Below are positions 46,077-54,166 of a DNA stretch of 64,000 nt, piece by piece. Source of the stretch: Candidatus Woesearchaeota archaeon (GTDB taxonomy: Archaea > Nanobdellota > Nanobdellia > Woesearchaeales > UBA9642); assembly GCA_026002815.1 (NCBI GenBank), contig BPGB01000010.1, forward strand, positions 1 through 64,000, written 5' to 3'. Position numbers and translations under genes: made by a program. How positions within the stretch are numbered: position 1 is the first letter of the stretch; the number at the start of each line of letters is the position of its first letter. The notes beneath the pieces are model-generated. The model was not told where the DNA came from. It made no database searches and saw only the letters and a program-made list of their open reading frames with translations.

Positions 46077-48137
46077 TTAATATTTTATTCCTAACAATGG
46101 AAGAAAACCATCTTGTTTATATAATTGATTTCTAACATCCTTGTTTTTTATTTGGCTGTGTTTTCTTACTACTGGTATTACAAAAAGTTTAGCACTTGCA
46201 ACACTTTGTCTATCAGCTTTAAAATCATTTGTTCGCACTGTCTTAACATATACATAAAAATTTTCATTATGTGGTATAAGATGAACAATGTTTTCATGGT
46301 TTTGTTGCATTCTTATTAACTGGCTTTTAATAGGTTCTTCAATATTAAGACCAGAAATATTACTAGCATCGTAAGCTTTAGCGGATCCAAATTTATATTC
46401 AAAATCTGGATACATTTCATTCAATGTCTCTTGAAGCACTTTTGTAGCTTTTTCTATATTATTTGACGGATCTTTAATTTCATTTGCTTTTTTAATATTT
46501 TGTGCATCTATTAAAGCCAAATCAGCATCTTTGTCAGTAGTTACTGTCTTATTGTTAGATGTTACATATAAGTTATATGTTTTATTATCTCCTTCACCTT
46601 TCTCCACCAAATTATATCCTGTGAAAGTATAATGGAATTTATCATCATCCGAACCACCAGAACCACCAGAACCACCAAAACCGCCTATACCTCCCAATAA
46701 TCCTGATAATGATGGTGGTGTTGATGTTCCACCAGTTATTACTTGTGTCTTCTCGTTAAACTTGTTCATAGCTAAATTATGCCCAATCTCTAAAGATCTC
46801 TCTAATAATCTTATGTTAGAATATAATGGTAAAAACTTATTTTCAATAAAATTATGAAACAAATCAGGTGTAATAATATATTCTATTCCATTATTTTGCA
46901 TCTCTTTTAACTCGTTTAAAGTAGATTCCAATCTATCTATATTAGAACCAACTAATTCTTTCTCTTTTTTAATACTATCTAATTGTTTTACCATGTCTGA
47001 AATCTTTATTAAATCATCAAATGAAAAATTATTATTAATCATATCATTATACAAACTAATAGTAGATGCTAAATCATCCGCTCTCTCCTGTAACTGATTA
47101 GCTCTTTTCTGATATGCAGATAATTGATAAGTAATAGAGTTACTTCTCGCTCTTAAATCAGATATTAAAGATTCTACTGTTCTTATATAATCAAAATTAT
47201 TAACTTTCAAAGTTTCATATACCTCAGCCTTTGATTTATTCCTTATATATTCCCTAACTAACCCATTATTAGAATATATATCGTATGTTAACTTCGTTAA
47301 ATCAATAACCTGAGATACACCACCACTTGTTATTTTCGCTACAATAGGATTAACACCAATAGATGTTGCACTTGCTGATTTGGCAGCACCGATAATATTA
47401 CCTTCATTATCTTTACTATATGAAACAGAACCAGAACCAAATGTAGATAACTGCTGTCTCATTAAATTATTAGCCTCAGTTTCAGTAATCTCAGCCATAT
47501 GCCCGTTCTGATCCAACATATAATATTTTACACTTCCAGCCCCTTCATCAATACCAAATTGTTTAAGATGATCTGAAATCAATTTATTTAAATCTACACC
47601 TATTAAGTTCTTATCTATTTTGTAAGATGCTAATCTCGGATCATCCAATGACATCCTACTATATTCTTCAATCTGTATATCTAACATCCTATCCAGATCT
47701 GGATCATACATGGCATAGGATTTCTTTTCTGGATCCCCCTCATCATATATACCTGACACCTTTAAGTAATTTTGAAATTGTTTCTCCTCTCTATATTGTT
47801 CAGAAACTTTTATACCATTCATTACAATATTATCGCTTGCAATGTTTGTGAAAAGATTTTGGAAGGAACTAACAACATCAGGATCACGTAAATCCATATT
47901 TGCATATTGGTTTATATATTTCTGTATAGACAATAAATGTTCCTTCCTTCTATTATCTACATATGGATTATATATCTCAGAATAATAAAACTTTCCCCAA
48001 TACTCCTCTAATTGCTTCTTTTTGTTCTCATAAGATGTCGCTGCTTGTATGCCAGATTGTAATTGAAAATTTACATCTGGCGTATATAGCATTGGAGCTG
48101 GTATTATGTCTGTAATGTTAGGAATATACGTAGCCAT
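46077..48137 (-). CDS. probable virion/cargo protein with coiled coil and Gly-rich linker
   Basis: 686 residues. N-terminus MATYIPNITDIIPAPMLYTPDVNFQ, then helices; a strong coiled-coil region at about 329-369 (AYQKRANQLQERADDLAST). Next comes a glycine/serine linker at about 466-497 (GLLGGIGGFGGSGGSGGSD), and then a beta-rich C-terminal domain (KFHYTFTGYNLVEKGEGDN..YNLYVTSNNKTV). No enzymatic motif. It lies between the giant block and two other probable virion proteins, with a 3-base gap to the upstream gene. In crAss-like phages this slot holds internal cargo proteins, so a virion role is likely, by synteny. Confidence 0.6.
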   Translation of the reverse strand: MATYIPNITDIIPAPMLYTPDVNFQLQSGIQAATSYENKKKQLEEYWGKFYYSEIYNPYVDNRRKEHLLSIQKYINQYANMDLRDPDVVSSFQNLFTNIASDNIVMNGIKVSEQYREEKQFQNYLKVSGIYDEGDPEKKSYAMYDPDLDRMLDIQIEEYSRMSLDDPRLASYKIDKNLIGVDLNKLISDHLKQFGIDEGAGSVKYYMLDQNGHMAEITETEANNLMRQQLSTFGSGSVSYSKDNEGNIIGAAKSASATSIGVNPIVAKITSGGVSQVIDLTKLTYDIYSNNGLVREYIRNKSKAEVYETLKVNNFDYIRTVESLISDLRARSNSITYQLSAYQKRANQLQERADDLASTISLYNDMINNNFSFDDLIKISDMVKQLDSIKKEKELVGSNIDRLESTLNELKEMQNNGIEYIITPDLFHNFIENKFLPLYSNIRLLERSLEIGHNLAMNKFNEKTQVITGGTSTPPSLSGLLGGIGGFGGSGGSGGSDDDKFHYTFTGYNLVEKGEGDNKTYNLYVTSNNKTVTTDKDADLALIDAQNIKKANEIKDPSNNIEKATKVLQETLNEMYPDFEYKFGSAKAYDASNISGLNIEEPIKSQLIRMQQNHENIVHLIPHNENFYVYVKTVRTNDFKADRQSVASAKLFVIPVVRKHSQIKNKDVRNQLYKQDGFLPLLGIKY

Positions 48138-48140
48138 AAA

Positions 48141-51100
48141 CTACTTTTTTCTTAGACGGTTTATTAATAATTCAAACAACTGATTAGATTTTTTTTCAAT
48201 CTCTCCACCTTTATATTTCTTTTCTTCTTCTGTATCGCTTTCATTCTGACTTTCATCCTGATTATAATATTCATTATTATATGTAGTATATGGCGACGAT
48301 GTAGATGAAGGATACCCTTCTATTTTAGGTATAGGCGGTTTGAAAGAATTATTTCCTTGCTGTTGTTTACCTGTTATTGTCGGTAAATGCTCCTTCAAAT
48401 AATCAGAAATAATCTTATTTGCTTCTTCTGTATCTCCCAAAATACTTTTAACTCTATTTGCAAAATTATAAATATCTTCCATAGTCATAGGCTTAGATGG
48501 AGATAATTGTTTACCTAATTCAGGTATAAACTGTACTCTACCTTCGTCATCTATTCTAAATGGAGTTTCTTTTAAATATGATTCATTCATGTTGTGTCTA
48601 TAAGATCTGTTGGTTATCATCTTATTCCAAGATGCAACTAAATTCCTATATGCTTCTCGTCTAGCATTATCGTATTGCTGATTAGCTATTACAGTTTTAT
48701 CATACAAGTTTTGAGCTTTAGCTGTATTGTATTCTCTTTGTCTATTAAGTATATCCGCTTTTATTTGATTGTATTGATTTGCTAAGTTTACATTTTGATT
48801 ATATGTATTTCCTATTATGTTAGCTATATTCTCGGATGAAGATGCAACAATACCTGAAGCGATTGAGGATAATACTTGAGGTGAAATAGAACTCGCTAAT
48901 ACATTTAATGTATTTTGAACTGATTGAGAGTTTAATTGAACTTGTCTTTCAGGATCTACAAAAACAGGACGAGGAACATCAGGAGAATACATGAATTCTC
49001 TTGGAAGGTATTTTTTTATAGAATTAAGAATAGCTAAACTTGATAATGTGTTATTGATGTCTTGTTTGTAAAACTTATTATCTTTATAACCTTTAGTCTT
49101 AATCTCACCTTCCGGCTCTTTTATATCTTCTACTGTCGTCTTTGGAATATAAGTGCCAACACGAGGTTTAGGTTCCTGTAAAGGCTCCGACACAGGTTCT
49201 GGTTCTGATTCTAATTCCGGTATTATATATGATGCTGATGTGTTCTGCCCACTTATACCATCCAAAAGCAATTCATCCTTTCTAGATGGATTTATTTTGT
49301 TTATTTTTCTTTTTTCATCTCCTTTTAATTTATTATAACCCATTTGATATATTATCGAATGTAAGGGATTCAATGGAAGCCCACTCTGAGTTTTAAACCC
49401 TATTTTGTAATATTCTTTGTCATATACATTAGATAAAGATAAGATTGCATCAAGTTCTTTATTTATTCTTTTTACATTTTCAGGATTGCTAGTCCTATCA
49501 AAAATAGTTCTTCTTGTATCTAAATCTATAAATTTATTTGTTAAAACGTTAAACGCATTCTTTATTTTGAATATTTTTTTTATATTGTCATCTTCAATTT
49601 TATCAAGTGTTGTTATGATTTTTTCTTTTTCTCTATTTACATTGGTGTTAAATGTATTATCCTTTGAATTTATTTTGGTGCTGCTTATATAAGATTTTAT
49701 ATCTTTTGTAGTTATATCTGGTTCTACTCTCAAAGCTTTTAATATCTCTTCTCTTATAGCTTTGTTATTTTCAACATATTTTTTAAGATCATCTAAACTT
49801 CTTATGTTCTCAGGTAAATATGTTTTATAAGTTTCATACCAAGAAGCAATTATATCATCTATATTAACATCTAATTTATTATTATCTCCATTGTTCTCTA
49901 TATATTTGTTTTCACTTCTTTTTTCTCCTCCCTCATCAAACACTCTTTGTTGAAATCCTCCTGGATACGTATTTGGCATTATATTATATACACTATAATT
50001 TGTTGATGGATTATATTGATCTGGTCTGAAATATCCAAAAGCTGAACCAGCACTAACAAAATCACCTCTATCTCGACCTGTAGCAATAGGATACATCACA
50101 TCACTAGAATATGGATTCTGATTATTTCTTAATGCATTTCCTGCAGATATGTAATAGTTAAGCAAATCCATCCCACCTGGAATATTAAACCTAAACTTAT
50201 AGTCTTTTTTATTATCTGTTTTTTCTATGTTTGGTTGAAGGTCAGATGTGTACATTTTATACATCTCATCTGGAGTATTTTTAGGCTCCATCCTTTTTAA
50301 ATCTTTACCTTTTACTTCATTTACCATAGCATCAAAATCTGGAAATTTTGAACTATTTTGACTAGAGTCGGGAGATGTATAATTTTTATGATCGCTATCA
50401 ACACTCAAAGGTGATATGTAATTTTTATGACCACCATCGACACTTAAAGGTGATATATAGTTTTTATGATTGCTATCAGCACTTAAAGGTGAGATATAAT
50501 TCCCATGTAAATCGTTTGTTTGATCAGGAGATACATAGTTTTTATGTTCCTCATTCTCAGGAGCAGGTACATAATTCGCGTGCTCATCTTTTTTATTTTT
50601 TTCATTACCTTTTACATCCATCCCAAGCTGAGCTTTAGGCATATCACGATCTGCGTTGTCATCAGAACCACCCTCTTGCTTTTCAGCTAATGGTATCCCT
50701 TTGATTGTTTCAAGATATGTTTTAGCAAATGTTGGTATTTTATCGTAAGTTAAACCGTCAGGATTCTTCATTCTCTCTTGATACATAGCTAATATAGAAA
50801 GCAATCCCATCTTTCCATCTATATCAGCCATAGCTGTTCCAACCTTCAAAGAATCCTTTTGTTGCTCATCTTCTAGTATTTTACTTGATTTGTTTAAATC
50901 TAATAGCTTCCTTGCCAATTCTGCTGGAGTTTTAGGTGTTTTTGCACCAAACAGATTTAATATATCTTTATCTTCAATCTTTAATTCTTTGCTATTACTA
51001 AAAATAAAACTACCATCAGGTAACAAAAGCGGTGTTCCTCCTTGAGAATGTTTTTTTCCGTTAATGTAATAAAGCTTTGGATATGATAATCCTTTATCAT

Positions 51101-51242
51101 CATAAGTTAAAACTACCTCTCCTTTCTCTGCTTCCAAGTTTGCCAGCTTCCTATCAACAGGATCAATGGTTTTTTTTATTCCTTTATCAGATGTATTGGT
51201 TTTAGCTTTTAATAATGATAATATTTTATCAATTCTCGACAT
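48141..51242 (-). CDS. probable virion/cargo protein with 13-residue tandem repeats
   Basis: 1033 residues. The N-terminal domain has EVVLTYDDKGLSYPKLYYINGKKHSQGGTPLLLPDGSFIFS (about 42-83, quoted in outline), a recognisable HSxGGTP-LPDGS segment. Then low-complexity Gln/Lys/Asp/Pro linkers carry a tandem repeat (about 221-297). The C-terminal third is helical and Asn/Gln/Ala-rich (SENIANIIGNTYNQNVNLANQYNQIKADI), ending in KYKGGEIEKKSNQLFELLINRLRKK. The motif AQLGMDV (about 204-210) and the C-terminal GGEIEK recur in the 296-residue neighbour. The length, composition and place beside the tail genes point to a virion or scaffold-like protein. No enzyme motif. Confidence 0.6.
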   Translation of the reverse strand: MSRIDKILSLLKAKTNTSDKGIKKTIDPVDRKLANLEAEKGEVVLTYDDKGLSYPKLYYINGKKHSQGGTPLLLPDGSFIFSNSKELKIEDKDILNLFGAKTPKTPAELARKLLDLNKSSKILEDEQQKDSLKVGTAMADIDGKMGLLSILAMYQERMKNPDGLTYDKIPTFAKTYLETIKGIPLAEKQEGGSDDNADRDMPKAQLGMDVKGNEKNKKDEHANYVPAPENEEHKNYVSPDQTNDLHGNYISPLSADSNHKNYISPLSVDGGHKNYISPLSVDSDHKNYTSPDSSQNSSKFPDFDAMVNEVKGKDLKRMEPKNTPDEMYKMYTSDLQPNIEKTDNKKDYKFRFNIPGGMDLLNYYISAGNALRNNQNPYSSDVMYPIATGRDRGDFVSAGSAFGYFRPDQYNPSTNYSVYNIMPNTYPGGFQQRVFDEGGEKRSENKYIENNGDNNKLDVNIDDIIASWYETYKTYLPENIRSLDDLKKYVENNKAIREEILKALRVEPDITTKDIKSYISSTKINSKDNTFNTNVNREKEKIITTLDKIEDDNIKKIFKIKNAFNVLTNKFIDLDTRRTIFDRTSNPENVKRINKELDAILSLSNVYDKEYYKIGFKTQSGLPLNPLHSIIYQMGYNKLKGDEKRKINKINPSRKDELLLDGISGQNTSASYIIPELESEPEPVSEPLQEPKPRVGTYIPKTTVEDIKEPEGEIKTKGYKDNKFYKQDINNTLSSLAILNSIKKYLPREFMYSPDVPRPVFVDPERQVQLNSQSVQNTLNVLASSISPQVLSSIASGIVASSSENIANIIGNTYNQNVNLANQYNQIKADILNRQREYNTAKAQNLYDKTVIANQQYDNARREAYRNLVASWNKMITNRSYRHNMNESYLKETPFRIDDEGRVQFIPELGKQLSPSKPMTMEDIYNFANRVKSILGDTEEANKIISDYLKEHLPTITGKQQQGNNSFKPPIPKIEGYPSSTSSPYTTYNNEYYNQDESQNESDTEEEKKYKGGEIEKKSNQLFELLINRLRKK
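50352..50582 (-). repeat. tandem 39-bp (13-residue) repeat, about six units
   Basis: Within the 1033-residue gene, units of the form NYISPLSVDxxHK repeat with a 13-residue period. Three central copies are near-identical, and the outer copies (NYVPAPENEEHK, NYVSPDQTNDLHG, NYTSPDSSQ) have diverged. The repeat keeps Asn-Tyr-x-Ser-Pro at fixed spacing. Confidence 0.85.
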
Positions 51243-51267
51243 ATTATTTATTTTATTGTGTATCTTC

Positions 51268-52158
51268 TTATTGCATTCCAGATTGCTGGGATTGTAAATC
51301 CATGATTAATCTTTCAAAGTATTTAGGATAACGTCCAACAAAGTCAACAAATTCTTCATATGATATGTCATACTCTCCACTAGAGGGTGCACTCTGCTGT
51401 TGAACATCTTGCTGTTCGCCTTCATATGATGCATTGTCACCCTCCAAAGTAGACCCACCCATATCAAATTTAGGCACCTCCATTACTCCCTTTTCAAAAT
51501 CTTCTGGTTTTAAATTTATTCTTTTAAGTATATAATTGCTATCTTCTTTGTCGTCTATTGTAGCAATCTTAAAATAAAGCTGCCTTCCTTGTTCGTCTTT
51601 ATATGGTAAGACGTAAAATTTCTCACCATTGCTATATTTAATTTCTTTTATAGCATCTAAATCTAGGTTATGATATTTATCCTTAAAGTTGTTTAATATA
51701 TAACTATCTAATCCTGGGAACGTTTTAGATAATTCTTTTATTTTTTTGATTTTATCGTCATCATCTCCTCCTCCATCATCAACATAATCAAGATCATTAA
51801 CCTCCATACCTAATTGTCCTTTAATAAGCTCTCTTGTATTGTTATACTTATCATATAGATTGTCTATGTCATTCATCACACTTTTTGCACTTTCACGACG
51901 AAGAATTCTATCTAATATGTCACCAACACTAAACAATCCACCATACTCATACTTTTCAATTTCCCCACCACGAAGTTTAGACATCACATTTTTGGCAAAT
52001 TGTGCCTTCTTCCTAATCTTAGGATCTTTAGATTTTAATCCTTTTTCAATACATTCCATAGTAACTTCACCTCCGCAATATTCACGGAAAGAGCCCACTG
52101 TACCTTTTTGCTTCATTTTATTGGTAGCTTCCTGTATCCATTTTTTATTTTCTTTCAT
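51268..52158 (-). CDS. probable virion/cargo protein (GTVGSFREYC-type)
   Basis: 296 residues. The N-terminal region WIQEATNKMKQKGTVGSFREYCGG..TMECIEKGLKSKDPKIRKKAQFAKN (about 7-58, quoted in outline) is a basic segment that I recall from structural proteins of crAss-like and related Bacteroidota phages. Acidic Asp-Gly-Gly-rich linkers follow, and a C-terminal SGEYDISYEEFVDFVGRYPKYFERLIMDL. GGEIEK (about 69-74) and KGQLGMEV (about 116-123) match motifs of the 1033-residue neighbour. The start lies after the stop/restart box left downstream of the shell element (TTTAAAACTATAAACTAATATG). A role in packing virion proteins or DNA is inference. Confidence 0.6.
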   Translation of the reverse strand: MKENKKWIQEATNKMKQKGTVGSFREYCGGEVTMECIEKGLKSKDPKIRKKAQFAKNVMSKLRGGEIEKYEYGGLFSVGDILDRILRRESAKSVMNDIDNLYDKYNNTRELIKGQLGMEVNDLDYVDDGGGDDDDKIKKIKELSKTFPGLDSYILNNFKDKYHNLDLDAIKEIKYSNGEKFYVLPYKDEQGRQLYFKIATIDDKEDSNYILKRINLKPEDFEKGVMEVPKFDMGGSTLEGDNASYEGEQQDVQQQSAPSSGEYDISYEEFVDFVGRYPKYFERLIMDLQSQQSGMQ

Positions 52159-52164
52159 ATTAGT

Positions 52165-52177
52165 TTATAGTTTTAAA
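52165..52177 (-). promoter_or_regulatory. TTTAAAACTATAA box before the 296-residue gene
   Basis: Read on the minus strand, the tnpB-remnant stop TAA runs into AACTATAAACTAATATG, the start of the next gene. The same box is found at 62734 and 63313 next to tail genes with no mobile element. It is a candidate initiation, coupling or promoter element of the phage. Confidence 0.45.
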
Positions 52178-52274
52178 TCTTAATACCAAATGATGACATT
52201 TCAGATTTTAGACGCTTCGTTGGCTTCGTAACCTCTGCCTCTACGTCCGTTAGGTCGCCTGAACTCCTGCGACC
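52177..52274 (-). ncRNA. omega-RNA-like structured 3' end, shell copy 2
   Basis: The hairpins of copy 1 are retained. GGTCGC/GCGACC has its only change in the loop, GACGT/GCGTC keeps a wobble pair, and AAATG/CATTT is unchanged. Retention of pairing while loop and linker bases vary suggests the RNA may matter. No transcript evidence is available from sequence alone. Confidence 0.45.
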
Positions 52275-52398
52275 ATATTCCAAAATTCTTAATATGTCAT
52301 TATTTTTCTATCATTTTTAATTAATTTTTCATAATACTTTCAAAATATAGTATTTTACGTATTGCCTTTTATATTGTTTCATCACTTATTTTATAGTT

Positions 52399-53568
52399 TT
52401 AAATCTTAATGCCAAATGATGACATTTCAGATTTTAGACGCTTCGTTGGCTTCGTAACCTCTGCCTCTGCGTCCGTTAGGTCGCCTAAACTCCTGCGACC
52501 TTCATTTAAAATATTCTGTGCTGCAAGTAAATCCCTTTGATTAACAACACCACAGGATTTACAAGTCCATTCTCTGTCAGATAGTTTCAAATCATCGTTT
52601 TTTGCTCCACACTTACAGGTTTTGCTGCTTGCAAAAAACCTATCTACTTTTATAACCTCTTTTCCATACCAATTACACTTGTATTCAAGTATTGACACAA
52701 ACTTACTCCAACTAACATCGCTTATAGCACCAGCCAAACAATGGTTTTTTAGCATACCATTGACATTTAGGTCTTCAATAAATATCCTATCGTAGTTATT
52801 TACTAAAAATGTGGTGTAATTGTGAAGAAACCAATTTCGTTGATTGGATATTTTCTGATGCAGGCGTGCTATTTTTAATCTACATCTTTCGTATCTGTGG
52901 CTGCCTTTTTGTTTTCTGGAAAGATGTCGTTGCAATCTTTGTAACTTCGCTTGGCTTTTGCGAAGAAACTTAGGATTGTCAATTTCTATTTCATCAGATT
53001 GTGTGGCAAAAGTTTTAATTCCTAAATCAATTCCTACTTCTTTATTAGTTTTTGTTTTAGGTGTTACTTCTGTTTCAATCAGGATAGAAGCAAAGTATTG
53101 TCCTGATGGATTTTTGCTGATGGTTACTGACATTAACTTGCCATCAGGTAATTCTCTGTCAATAACCATTCTTATCTTTCCTATCTTTTCCAATTGTATT
53201 TTGTTGCCTATTACTTTAAACTTTTGATTAGGTAATCTGAAAGAGTTTCTACCTTTTTTCTTTTTGAAAGAAGGGAATCCTATTTTCTTTTTTCTTGTTT
53301 TGCTGAAAAGTTGTTTCAGAAGTTGGTTGAAATCTATTTCCTTTTGTTGTATTGCTGCTGCACTGACTTCTTTCATCCATTCAAATTCTTTTCGTAATTC
53401 AGTGCTTGTCTTAAATTTGACATTAGGATTGGTTTCTTTATCATAGGTTCTGAATGTAGCAACCTGATAGTTCCAGAAGAAACGAACACATCCAAAAGTT
53501 TTATTTAATAAAACTTCCTGTGTTTTATTGGGATATATTCTGTATTTATATGCTCTTAGTATCTTCAT
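52399..53568 (-). CDS. tnpB: TnpB RNA-guided endonuclease
   Basis: 389 residues from ATG 53568; a TTG two codons upstream is less likely. The N-terminus MKILRAYKYRIYPNKTQ and GCVRFFWNYQ are classic TnpB. RuvC-like residues are all present: VGIDLGIKTF (Asp182), IFIEDLNVNGML (Glu265) and NQRDLLAAQNIL (Asp346). The zinc ribbon reads TCKCGAKND...WTCKSCG. Its first pair is CxC (318, 320), one residue short of the usual CxxC; the second pair is 336/339. In characterised relatives TnpB uses an omega RNA from the element's right end to cut DNA beside a short target-adjacent motif, so retaining the element. The gene sits in the virion operon between HNH and cargo genes. Confidence 0.95.
   Translation of the reverse strand: MKILRAYKYRIYPNKTQEVLLNKTFGCVRFFWNYQVATFRTYDKETNPNVKFKTSTELRKEFEWMKEVSAAAIQQKEIDFNQLLKQLFSKTRKKKIGFPSFKKKKGRNSFRLPNQKFKVIGNKIQLEKIGKIRMVIDRELPDGKLMSVTISKNPSGQYFASILIETEVTPKTKTNKEVGIDLGIKTFATQSDEIEIDNPKFLRKSQAKLQRLQRHLSRKQKGSHRYERCRLKIARLHQKISNQRNWFLHNYTTFLVNNYDRIFIEDLNVNGMLKNHCLAGAISDVSWSKFVSILEYKCNWYGKEVIKVDRFFASSKTCKCGAKNDDLKLSDREWTCKSCGVVNQRDLLAAQNILNEGRRSLGDLTDAEAEVTKPTKRLKSEMSSFGIKI
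52402..52500 (-). ncRNA. omega-RNA-like 3' end overlapping tnpB
   Basis: It overlaps the last 33 codons of tnpB. Hairpins: GGTCGC (52500-52495) with GCGACC (52484-52479); GACGC with GCGTC further in; AAATG/CATTT with an ATGA loop (52414-52427 on the plus strand). The RNA would read through to the box TTTAAAACTATAA, which would then be the guide or its start. This placement matches known omega RNAs; the ends are not determinable here. Confidence 0.55.
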
Positions 53569-53647
53569 TAACAATTCCCTTTATTATCATACAATATCGT
53601 GCCACATGTCTTGAATTATGTCAATATGTCATTATGTTTTGTTAACT

Positions 53648-54133
53648 TTAAGAATATTTCCAAAGGATCTCTGGAGCTAATTCTTCTATGATCTTAATGT
53701 TTCTTTCATAATCCAATAATGTTTTTCTCTTTTTTGGATTTTCCCATTTTTTATGACAACCTTCATGATCCAACCAATCTAAACAATGATATGTTATATT
53801 TCTTTCATCATAAATTAGTTCTGGTCTTCCGATTCTCTTACAATCACTTCTCGATATAATATGGGAATGAGAGAGTTTTATGATTGCTGATTCCTTCTTA
53901 CCACAACCACTACAAATCTTTTTGCGAGTATAGTCTATTTTCCTTAAAACAGACTTGTATTCTCTATCAATTAATTTTTGCTTATCTGACTTTTTTCTGA
54001 TCGTTTTCTTCTTTTTCTTCTTACCTGATCTAGAATTCAATCTGTCTTTGTTGTGTTTATAACACAGTTTATAAGTTTTATTTACAACATATGAGCTACC
54101 ACAAACTTTACAGATTAGATTTTTATTACTCAC
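53648..54133 (-). CDS. HNH endonuclease (free-standing, probable homing type)
   Basis: 161 residues from a GTG at 54133 (VSNKNLICKVCGSSYVVN). An N-terminal zinc knuckle CKVCG (about 8-12) is followed by a Lys-rich basic stretch (KKKKKKTIRKKS). Then comes an HNH core: CSGCGKKES (about 74-82), LSHSHIISRS (about 88-97), NITYHCLDWLDHEGCHKKWEN. The Cys pairs plus His-His and Asn-His match the C2C2-type HNH/NinG-like nucleases. It lies between a tail gene and tnpB. The start is preceded by ACTATAACTATAAAATT, related to the stop/restart box, so it too was inserted at an operon junction. A homing role is likely; a NinG-like recombination role is the alternative. Confidence 0.8.
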   Translation of the reverse strand: MSNKNLICKVCGSSYVVNKTYKLCYKHNKDRLNSRSGKKKKKKTIRKKSDKQKLIDREYKSVLRKIDYTRKKICSGCGKKESAIIKLSHSHIISRSDCKRIGRPELIYDERNITYHCLDWLDHEGCHKKWENPKKRKTLLDYERNIKIIEELAPEILWKYS

Positions 54134-54166
54134 AATTTTATAGTTATAGTATGCAAATATAATGAA

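Larger units (their letters stand above)
52165..52341 (-). mobile_element. tnpB-less shell of the TnpB element (copy 2)
   Basis: Same architecture as the shell at 10471: a left end read from GAAAGTATTATGAAAAATT (52341 downwards), then the structured tnpB 3' end at 52274-52177, then the TTTAAAACTATAA box. It lies directly downstream of the intact tnpB, in tandem. Compared with the intact copy there are about three substitutions in 100 bases. One converts GACGC to GACGT, which still pairs with GCGTC as a G-U. Confidence 0.75.
52391..53637 (-). mobile_element. IS200/IS605-type element carrying only tnpB
   Basis: It contains an intact tnpB, a structured right end (52402-52500), and upstream of tnpB a 70-base AT-rich left end with ATAATGACATATTGACATAATTC and CAAGACATGTGGCACGATATTG. 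No tnpA (Y1 transposase) is in the window. The right boundary sits at or within the TTTAAAACTATAA box, and the left boundary cannot be fixed. Base composition is visibly less AT-rich than its neighbours, in line with recent acquisition. Confidence 0.7.

Noticed and set aside
52329-52382. 17-codon ORF between the tnpB element and shell copy 2 on the minus strand
   Set aside because: It starts just after a junction box but is very short, AT-rich and runs into the shell. It could be a truncated gene start, but there is no support.
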